Shown here: positions 54,767 through 64,000 of the stretch, piece by piece | How the letters are laid out: each line of letters opens with the position of its first letter | How positions within the stretch are numbered: the first letter of the stretch is position 1 | Source of the DNA: Lingula anatina | Taxonomy: Eukaryota > Brachiopoda > Lingulata > Lingulida > Lingulidae | Reading direction: 5' to 3' | Assembly (NCBI RefSeq): GCF_001039355.2 | Contig: NW_019775437.1 | Coordinates: forward strand, 1 to 64,000 | DNA length: 64,000 nt | The notes under the pieces: generated by a model | Told to the model about the DNA's origin: nothing | The model's input: only the letters and a program-made list of their open reading frames with translations | The model's database searches: none | Position numbers and translations under genes: made by a program

Positions 54767-54965
54767 TGGCGGGTCCTATGGGGCACAGGAAGGCCTGACG
54801 CTACAACGGAAAGGGTCTCCGCAAATCTGAGGACAGACGCACGTTGCATGACACTGGAATTTGATGTGAGGAGTGATAAAAAGGTGGATTTGGCATTTTG
54901 CGTTTGAGACTTACGGCCGATTCCCTTCTTGTCAATTCGATAGGGAAGAGAAGCAAATTATCAAA

Positions 54966-56873
54966 GACGATTCGATTATTTTAGACGCCAGTCTAAAGAT
55001 AACCTTTTGGTGATTCTTGGTAGCTGAAGCTACCTATTTGGCATTACCGGTACAAAATCATTTTCAGAAAAGGTGATTCTAAACTGGGCACAGAGTTTCT
55101 TATTTAAGCTGTATAATAATCAGTGATCAGAACAATCATACGTCTGATTCCACAGCATCAAAATGCTGGATTTTACTGAAAATCAGCCGGCGTCATGAGC
55201 TGCCACTAGTTACATATAGGATCCCGTGTGCAGCGTGTGTTTATGTATTGATTTAACATGTCTGTGTTCTCTGGATAACTTCATGTCTGTTATATTCCAT
55301 TCGTTGACATTGTCTGTGGTTTTATGCAGGCATATACAATCGGTAGAAAGAAGGGCAGAATTTTTTATATGGACGAGTCTGATATCCGATAAAATTCCCC
55401 GCACCATTAAACACAAACTGCAGGAACTGAATTTATGTTTCTGAAATTTGCAAGAGACATTGATATTTGTGGCACAAATACTGAACATCAGCCCTGAATT
55501 TTATATTGAATGATGTAGGATGATTTGATCTGGGTATGTGTGTGCGCGAGAGCGTGCGTGTGCATGTGTGTGCGTGGAGGCTTTGGTGCATTTTTAAAGT
55601 GTTGCATACAAAACACGAGCTTCGACCTCATCTTATAACTAGTATAGTACTACAAAACCCATCAAACTGCACATCTCAGACCCGGCCACCACTTTCTAAG
55701 AAAACCCAGCCTCCAACCCAAGTGCAGAATTACCGACAGTGTTTTGACCAGAGAAATGATATATTTGCCTACCCTACTGACAGCACGTGTCCACTGGTCA
55801 TCGGTTCATAATAAGCTTTAAGAAAGGTTAATTCATGCAGGCACCATAAGTGATCAATCATAACTTCACGATGTAATCAAGTTCTGATCAATAGCAGTTA
55901 GTCTTCTCCGTTGTTATTTTGGTGTCTATTCAATCAGTTGTCTTAGAAATAAAGTGAACGGTTTATTTCTTGTCAAAAATAGAACAGGAAACATTTAGTT
56001 TTTTGTGAATTAAATATAGAACTTAAAAAAAAATTATTTCATTTGACAAGTAGCAACAAACAGGTGTTAGAGACAAAGCGCGGAGGCTCTTCATAGCGAA
56101 AAATGACAAGAACTTCTGTCCCCCAGACCTGTATTCAAATAAATACGTAAAAAAAATCAGAAACTAATTTATAAACATTACATAAATGGGTCGTCCTTCT
56201 TGTTCTTAAAAAAATTTCCCACACTAAAATTCCCCTGCCCCTGTTTCCAAAAATAAATAAATAAACAAAATGATAAAAAATTAAAAAAAAAAAAAACACG
56301 TTTGAAAATGCACTGTGTATCACAACGAATCCCAGAGAGCATTTGCAGTGCCTTTTCTTATCTTTTGCTTCCTCTCGACACTATGTAAAGCTAATTACCA
56401 TACATCTGTTGACGCATAGGGGATGGCATAATGCAGTGCAAATCGAAATATTAGTTTCTACAGTGTAGCACACGTTTATACTGTATTTTTGCCTTTAAAA
56501 AAGGTATACCGTGCTCGTTATAACGCACTAAAATGCTTTGGGTTAGCATTAAAGTACCAAAAGTGGTACATTTTACTGTCTATTTTGCTGAAAACATTCC
56601 GAAAGCATTGTGCCAAATGTGTGTAATTATTTGCGTGTTTGTAAATATATATAAATCAAAGCACAGTGAGGGGAGCCTATCTCGAAACACTCAACACTGA
56701 AAAATTTTGTCTTACAGTATTTTTATTTTGTACTGAACGATGCTCCTCAGACTATGTTTTATTATTATTTTCCTTTTATATCAATTTCTTATATTTTTTG
56801 TCTTCCATTTTAGTTTAATTCTTTGTGTGACAAAGAGTTTTTTATCATTACCATTTACCAAACAGATGAAACT
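54966..56873. repeat. 1.9-kb segmental duplication, copy 1
   Basis: Near-identical to 62165-64000, differing by scattered substitutions and a few indels; copy 2 lacks about 43 bases near 55635 and about 25 near 56426. No gene recognised inside; short frames here change freely between copies. Confidence 0.9.
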
Positions 56874-59521
56874 TTAAAAACATCTTTGCTTTAATATTTT
56901 TATCATCCAAAATGACAGCACCTTTGAATAAGCCTCTGTATGACATATATGGTACCCGTTCTCAACCTTTTTAGAGTGCTGTACCCGCCTGTATGGGTAC
57001 AGGGGACTCTCTGACCACAGAGTGCGCTAAAGGTCTGTTGCAAAATTATTTTCTATGCTTAATTTTTGTATGCTTCTTAAGAGGCCCCAGATATCAGAGG
57101 GTGAGTAAGGATAAGAGTCCTTTAACACTCCGGTTAAACAGAAGGCTTCATTCATCCATATTTGATCGAGCGAGTAGCTAATATAGCTAAATTAAATGAA
57201 GATTCGGGAAGCGATTTTGATGATTCTGTCCTACACGAAGACCTGACTCTTTGTTCAAGTTTGATTGCATTAGACAAAAATCCATTTGCTGTTCACTTGG
57301 CGACCACATGTCCCGTTGTTTAAGACGTCTGTCCAATAAATCTATATTATAGCAACTTATAACTAGCAGTTTTTATAAACACGGTACCCGGTGGTAGCAA
57401 AAATTTTCAGTCGTCTTATAATTAATCAACCCGTTTATTTGTGAACCCATCCATATTTAACAGGGATCATCAAGTCAACGAATAACCAATGGCGAAATTA
57501 ATTAATTTGGATCTTCTTTGTTGAGAATTCTATAGCTTTAGAATATACATGTGTGTTGGATTGGGGATGATAAAACAGGTGCTTGTCGTAGATAGCATTG
57601 GACTGCTACGGCAAAGCGAATGAGTTTCCTGGAAGAATGATGCTAGAGATAAAGCTCTGGTCAATACTGAAAGACGAAATATTTTCATAATATCATATCT
57701 AAATTAACGGAGGAAATGGCTGCATGAGACTATCCATCTGTATGCGTTCTGACTCATATGTAGTGAACATTTTGCCATGGCGTGGGCGAATTATTGACAT
57801 AAATGGAATGATAGGGATTAAAAATTCCTTATTTTATTATGCGTTCAGTAGCAGGATTTCATTAAACTTCGACCATATACTTTCAATATTTAACTGCAAA
57901 ACAATAGATGCTTTACATAAAAACTTTATTTTTAAAGTAGTTGAAGTAGCTCGCATGAAAGCTTTAGTGACCAATAGTATCAAACATATTTTACAAGATA
58001 AATTAATTGTCTTTAAGAAAATATATGTAATATTTTGTAGTATACAACAACATTATGTTTCTCTAGATGCAAAGAAATTTGCTCAAAATTAACGAATTGA
58101 GAAACAGATATGGTGAAAATAAACCTCCTCCATTTTCCATTTGGTCGTTTGTGAAGCCTGCAGAGGTCAAGGGCCTTCAACATATCTTGCTTGAACTCTA
58201 TCTCAGGTCGAATAAGAGTAACTGTGAATGCTTATGGAAGCACAAATACCAAAAACAATTCATTGAACATACAGTCCGAACAACGCTATGTTCAAAATAA
58301 CTGCAAAATTTCATATAAATTTGGTTGACACTTTCCATCTAACGGATTATTGGTAATCAAGATTCATAAAACCTTCCTAAGGAAAGTAATAAATCCACCA
58401 ATATAAAAACAAACATCAATTGTGGTCAAAGGCCTTCCTCGGCATTTATTCTCCAATTTTCTCACTACATTGCCTCTTTGGCTGATTGAGGCCACATATC
58501 TATAGTCAGCTGGTCAAAGAGGAAATATAGTAAGGAAATCTTGAATTACTGGTTAATACCGAGGAACGCTTTTGGTCGGAAAGTTTAAATTGGTGTCTAT
58601 TCTTCTATTATATCGCACTGTTTGTTTTACGGACCAAAGGAAGATTTTGAAAGAAAGATTTGGGTAAATTCCATGCAATGGGATGTTCGTTATTTAACAG
58701 AATGTTCTTGGAAAAGACATTTCGTAGAAATTTGCTACGCCATACAATCCTGAGAAAATGGGGGGAATAGGATTTAAAGCGTGTGGGAGAGGGGGAGCTA
58801 AGTGGAAAATTTACTAAGATTAATTGAATAAAGCGTATCTAATTGTACGAATGAAAGAAAATGGTCCTGATGACCGAAATCCAAAACCTTAAGGTTGAGA
58901 AATTTTGAATGTCCTTAACTTTACTGACGAGACAGCTCTGATATTAACAGTTGGAAGAATCTATTATTATTATTATTATTATTATTGTTATTATTAAAAA
59001 TCTAAATTTGGAAAAAGAAAGTGTTAATTTTTCTCGATGCAGCTTTATTCAGACTGGATAGGGTTTATTTTTTATATCATCTACCAATCAACGGTAAGTG
59101 GCAGTCACGGCTTTCTTTACTGTTGAGTTGAGACGTTACACTGCATTCTTTACACTACGATGACATATTTTGGTCATGTTTTTAATATTGAACTGCCACA
59201 GAGGGTACAATTCACAAGAGAAAAGGCATGCCTTAGCTATGTGCAGTCTGCATTTTGTCTCAACTACCACAATTGGTACCCAACTCTTCATTTTTCATAT
59301 TTTCTCTCCAACATGGCCTTTTAAAGAAGAGAACGAGACATGTTGATCAGCATCAGTTGTTTAGGTACGTTTTACTTGTCGGTGTGTGTTTATTTTATTT
59401 TATTTTTATTTTGAGGAATAGAAACTTTTGTAAAAGGAGTTTGGTTATTCTATGTGAGCTGTCCCTTGCCGAAAGGCTTGTCCGGTCGTGTTATCGTGTT
59501 TTGATATATATATATACTTCA

Positions 59522-59670
<149 letters not shown>

Positions 59671-60084
59671 TTATGTCCTGCTTAAACGTTTTCGAAATTA
59701 AAAGGCTTAATCCTGCAATAACAAATATACCATATTTGATACTTGGTACAAGAGCACTCTGGCACTTAATCCAAAGGCAAGTATGATTTACGGTTATGGC
59801 ATGTTTGGTATTACAGGTAGCCTCAGACGAGTCTAAATGAAACATCATGCATTACTCTTATGTAGATTGCAAGGTAAGGAAACCTTTTTCCAATACATTA
59901 CCTTTTGCATGGCATGGAAACCTTTATCCAATGCATTATTCTAGCAGCTGCATCTGTCAGTTCAAGCAAAACAAAAAGCGGCCATTACTCATTTCATATG
60001 GTACTATTAATACCAACATTTTGATCCGAACATCCGAACAACATTATACGTGCGTATTGCTACCGGCACCTTCATTTGTTAGTA

Positions 60085-60164
60085 ATGTGGAATCATTATT
60101 TTGCACTGTGTTTTCTTATTGCTGTACAATGTTGTATTACTTCAATAGGGAGTAGCAATGTAAG
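60085..60164 (+). CDS. Cys-loop channel exon 1: signal peptide
   Basis: ATG at 60085, then MWNHYFALCFLIAVQCC, a good signal-peptide core, 26 codons plus two bases before donor GTGAGT. Its phase 2 fits exon 2 exactly, forming arginine at the join. Chosen because it is the only nearby ATG with a hydrophobic leader and the needed phase. Confidence 0.7.
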
Positions 60165-62154
60165 GTGAGTGGGCAAATGATTCGATAGGGATTATGTTTC
60201 TAAACACCAAAGAACCAACAAATATATTTATCATATTGAAAAATAATAGTAGTGGGATGTTTTATTCTACATGTTCGCCGTCCATATAGTTGATACTCTA
60301 AGTGGGCCCCGCTAGTAGCAATGTGTGTGTGTGTGTGTGTGTGTATGTGTGTGTGTGTGTGAGCGTGTGTGTACACGGTTACAATAAACGTCCGTGGCGA
60401 TTTTATTATAATAGTAATGTTTTTCACTACTTCAGGTCAGAGATACTATCCCAGATGATGGAGGGTTATGATAACACAATGCAACCCACGATCGATGTCG
60501 GTATGTTATTATCCTGCAACTCTTATGAAGCGACAAATGTCTCTTCAACTACTCAACGTTAGGGGCGGGGATACACATATACATGTAGGCCTACTTTTGG
60601 CTGGAGCAAAAAATCGAATGGATTCTTGCTGTTTTCACTCAGTCGTTGTCATATTTGAGTGAAATGGCATAAACCACGAACCAGATTATAATTCTGTAAT
60701 AATGCATTCTGTGGTGGTGTTACCGAAAAATATTCAATAGACGGTCTCTTTTGCTGTAAATGGATAAAAACTAGTTTATGTCCCAACAAGAACATAAAGT
60801 CACTTCTCATAGACTACTTATGAAAGATTTGCATACATAAATGGCGAGTCTTGATCTTGCTTTTGTGGCCATTTCATATATGTGTCTTGTAATAGGTTGG
60901 ATAGCAGCAAGCTGCATAAAGCCATGCATCGTAGTATATCCTTATCACATGCTTGGCTCTTCAGATTTGTGTGCCTTTTATGTGACATAGGCAGATAGAC
61001 TTCCCAAACCCTCCTCAAACTGCCTTTACGTTGGTCTCAGACAATTTAATATAATCGATTCGCGACGCTTTTAACATGTTCATTACACAGATTATATAGA
61101 GGTAACCTTTGGGTTCCAGTGGACTTAAAGATCAGGGTAACCTTCAGAAGAACCTACTTCAAAGTCAGAATACCATTTTATTGCTGTAAATTCAGCTTTA
61201 ACATGACGTTTATGCTTTATGACACTTCTGGATAGGGATGCTCCATATAGCTGCTGCCTAAGTAGCGCTTTCTTGGTAAAAATCATTTACCTAAATGAAC
61301 TAGGCTGATCGATTACTCGCATATATACAAAACAGGTTAATTGAACATATGGAAAAACAGTACCGAAGCGACGCTGCATAGGTTATTCTTAGTCTGCCTC
61401 TACTTACCACCGACTTACATGAATTGAGGCTGTTAGTAAAATTGAAAAAAAAAAGATATTTTCAAACATTAGAATTACAACATTTTAAAATTATTTGTAC
61501 ATCCTTATCTTCAGATGAGCCCACCGTTATTGGAATGCAATTGTCCATCAACCGTATAAACTCCGTGGACGAAATTCAAATGGTAGAGTATTTATTGCTT
61601 GTGTGTGTCATCCTGATTGTTATCCCTCCTACTTCAACCATTTTTCATGTTCTTCAAATAACCTGATCATATAGTAAATATCTCACTTCATTCAATCGAT
61701 CTTTAATCGATATGATGGAATGCATTACCCTACAACTCTGAGTACTTTTTGAATTATTACAGCGAAAAAACAGTTTTTCATTTAATATTAATTTTCAGTC
61801 TTCAATTAATATCTCATGCATTGGCTTGCTTATTGTCTTCACTCGATCGACAATATTGTCAACAATGTCTAACCTATCAAAGAAACTTATTTTAAATTTA
61901 AAATCTTTCTCTTTGTAATCCCAGGATATAACTTTGGACCTTGTCCTAGTGCGAAATTGGGAAGACCACAGGCTCAAGTTCGACGGTAGTCGGATCAACA
62001 GAACTTACATGGATATGGACCCCAGACACGCCGGGTTTATCTGGATACCGGATCTGTTTATCCGAAACGAGAAGTCGGCAGAATGGCATTCCGTAACAAT
62101 ACCCAACCGCATGTTACGTCTCTATGAAAATGGCTCGGTAATGTTTATTTCCAG
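60085..62154 (+). CDS. Cys-loop (pentameric) ligand-gated ion channel subunit, 5' part only (gene span, 4 exons)
   Basis: Neurotransmitter-gated channel subunit of the plasma membrane. Four exons join in frame (phases 2, 1, 0, then 2 at the end) to about 147 codons: signal peptide, N-terminal helix with YDNTMQP (family YD.R.RP), then the extracellular beta-sandwich with NWEDHRLKF and WIPDLFIRNEK, and PNRMLRLYENGSVMFIS. The WIPDLF.RNEK segment with a PN.. .R...NG.V tail is closest to the GluCl, glycine and GABA receptor group, so an anion channel is likely, but the Cys-loop, M1-M4 and the M2 selectivity residues are not in the window. The gene runs into a single N at 62161 and a duplicated sequence, where no further exon was found. 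It is divergent from AMPA2. Confidence 0.85.
60322..60372. repeat. (GT)n microsatellite
   Basis: Interrupted GT repeat in intron 1 of the Cys-loop channel gene, ending about 60 bases before the exon 2 acceptor. Confidence 0.95.
60436..60500 (+). CDS. Cys-loop channel exon 2: N-terminal helix
   Basis: 65 bp, SEILSQMMEGYDNTMQPTID. Matches the family pattern '.IL..L...YD...RP'. Acceptor CTTCAG, donor GTATGT, phases 2 and 1. Confidence 0.8.
61515..61582 (+). CDS. Cys-loop channel exon 3: 68-bp exon
   Basis: 68 bp, EPTVIGMQLSINRINSVDEI. The length and phase equal the well-known 68-bp exon 3 of vertebrate glycine and GABA-A receptor genes. Acceptor CTTCAG, donor GTAGAG. Confidence 0.88.
61925..62154 (+). 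CDS. Cys-loop channel exon 4: extracellular ligand-binding strands
   Basis: 230 bp, 76 codons plus two bases. DITLDLVLVRNWEDHRLKF, WIPDLFIRNEK, TIPNRMLRLYENGSVMFIS. It ends at AG before GTTAAT, phase 2, the place where the homologous exon ends in vertebrate genes. Seven bases on lies the single N at 62161. Confidence 0.87.
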
Positions 62155-62164
62155 GTTAATNAAC

Positions 62165-64000
62165 GACGATTCGATTATTTTAGACGCCAGGCTAAAGATA
62201 ACCTTTTGGTGATTCTTGGTAGCTGAAGCTACCTATTTGGCATTACCGGTACAAAATCATTTTCAGAAAAGGTGATTCTAAACTGGGCACAGAGTTTCTT
62301 ATTTAAGCTGTATAATAATCAGTGATCAGAACAATCATACGTCTGATTCCACAGCATCAAAATGCTGGATTTTACTGAAAATCAGCCGGCGTCATGAGCT
62401 GCCACTAGTTACATATAGGATCCTGTGTGCAGCGTGTGTTTATGTATTGATTTAACATGTCTGTGTTCTCTGGATAACTTCATGTCTGTTATATTCCATT
62501 CGTTGACATTGTCTGTGGTTTTATGCAGGGATATACAATCGGTAGAAAGAAGGGCAGAATTTTTTATATGGACGAGTCTGATATCCGATAAAATTCCCCG
62601 CACCATTAAACACAAACTGCAGGAACTGAATTTATGTTTCTGAAATTTGCAAGAGACATTGATATTTGTGGCACAAATACTGAACATCAGTCCTGAATTT
62701 TATATTGAATGATGTAGGATGATTTGATCTGGGTATGTGTGTGCGCGAGAGCGTGCTTGTGCATGTGTGTGTGTGCGTGTGCGTGGAGGCTTTGGTGCAT
62801 TTTTAAAGTGTTGCATACAAAACACGAGCTTCGACCTCATCTTAGACCCGGCCACGACTTTCTAAGAAAACCCAGCCTCCAAGTGCAGAATTACCGACAT
62901 TGTTTTGACCAGAGAAATTATATATTTGCTTACCCTTCTGACAGCACGTGTCCACTGGTCATCGGTTCATAATAAGCTTTAAGAAAGGTTAATTCAGGCA
63001 CCATAAGTGATCAATCATAACTTCACGATGTAATCAAGTTCTGATCAATAGCAGTTAGTCTTCTCCGTTGTTATTTTGGTGTCTGTTCAATCAGTTGTCT
63101 TAGAAATAAAGTGAACGGTTTATTTCTTGTCAAAAATAGAACAGGAAACATTTAGTTTTTTGTGAATTAAATATAGAACTTTTTAAAAAATTATTTCATT
63201 TGACAAGTAGCAACAAACAGGTGTTAGAGACAAAGCGCGGAGGCTCTTCATAGCGAAAAATGACAAGAACTTCTGTCCCCCGGACCTGTATTCAAATAAA
63301 TACGTAAAAAAAATCAGAAACTAATTTATAAACATTACATAAATGGGTCGTCCTTCTTGTTCTTAAAAAGATTTCCCACACTAAAATTCCCCTGCCCCTG
63401 TTTCCAAAAATAAATAAATAAACAAAATGATAAAAAAATAAAAAAACACGTTTGAAAATGCACTGTGTATCACAACGAATCCCAGAGAGCATTTGCAGTG
63501 CCTTTTCTTATCTTTTGCTTCCTCTCGACACTATGTAAAGCTAATTACCATACATCTGTTGACGCATAGGGGATATTAGTTTCTACAGTGTAGCACACGT
63601 TTATACTGTATTTTTGCCTTTAAAAAAGGAATACCGTGCTCGTTATAACCCACTAAAATGCTTTGAGTTAGCATTAAAGTACTAAAAGTGGTACATTTTA
63701 CTGTCTATTTTGCTGAAAACATTCCGAAAGCATTGTGCCAAATGTGTGTAATTATTTGCGTGTTTGTAAATATATATAAATCAAAGCACAGAGAGGGGAG
63801 CCTATCTCGAAACACTCAACACTGAAAAATTTTCTGTCTTACAGTATTTTTTATTTGTACTGAACGATGCTCCTCAGACTATGTTTTATTATTATTTTCC
63901 TTTTATATCAATTTCATATATTTTTTGTCTTCCATTTTAGTTTTATTCTTTGTGTGACAAAGAGTTTTTTATCATTACCATTTACCAAACAGATGAAACT
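62165..64000. repeat. 1.9-kb segmental duplication, copy 2 (runs off window)
   Basis: Starts four bases after the single N at 62161 and continues to the window end, still matching 56873. Either a real tandem repeat or an uncollapsed second haplotype. Confidence 0.9.

Noticed and set aside
55210-55488. 92-codon frame repeated at 62409-62687 with one change
   Set aside because: Conserved only because the 1.9-kb duplication is recent; neighbouring frames in the same copies change freely.
57724-58300. Two overlapping plus-strand frames upstream of the channel gene
   Set aside because: No recognisable domain, very AT-rich, no splice phase that links them to the channel exons.
62155-62212. In-frame extension of the channel exon past the N to a stop
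   Set aside because: The continuation lies in the duplicated sequence, which also exists at 54966 without the exon, and a donor at 62155 fits the family's exon border.

Overview
This window is animal genomic DNA. Short, phase-matched exons with GT/AG borders are scattered through AT-rich sequence full of microsatellites and small inverted-repeat transposons. No RNA gene, CRISPR array or prokaryotic operon was found. The receptor classes, the ACATGTA-rich background and the mobile-element mix suggest a lophotrochozoan, most likely a mollusc; that is an inference, not something the sequence proves.

The main content is two tandem genes on the minus strand for AMPA-class ionotropic glutamate receptors. 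AMPA1 runs from its ATG at 31695 down to about 6891 in 17 recognised exons, 921 codons before the last recognised donor. AMPA2 runs from its ATG at 54288 down to 38039 in 16 recognised exons, 910 codons. I rebuilt every exon from its splice sites; the phases agree throughout. Both proteins have a signal peptide, an amino-terminal clamshell domain, a split glutamate-binding domain, M1, a pore loop with MQQG, M3 with SYTANLAAF, and M4. The two genes share their exon layout except that AMPA2 has one exon where AMPA1 has exons 10 and 11. The extreme C-terminal exon of each gene is uncertain.

On the plus strand, starting at 60085, is the 5' part of a Cys-loop (pentameric) ligand-gated channel gene. 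Its four exons code for the signal peptide and the first half of the extracellular domain. The gene then meets a single N at 62161, followed by a near-identical copy of 54966-56873. The rest of the channel gene is therefore missing or misassembled here.

Layout: 1-6.9 kb, 3' flank of AMPA1 with a TTAA-flanked MITE; 6.9-31.7 kb, AMPA1 with a 12.3 kb first intron holding hAT-like repeats; 31.7-38 kb, intergenic, with a mariner remnant and a paralogous upstream block; 38-54.3 kb, AMPA2; 54.3-60 kb, divergent intergenic region with the first copy of a 1.9 kb duplication; 60-62.2 kb, Cys-loop channel; 62.2-64 kb, second copy of the duplication. The three genes all encode neurotransmitter-gated channels: two predicted excitatory cation channels and one channel whose extracellular domain looks most like the GluCl/glycine/GABA anion group.
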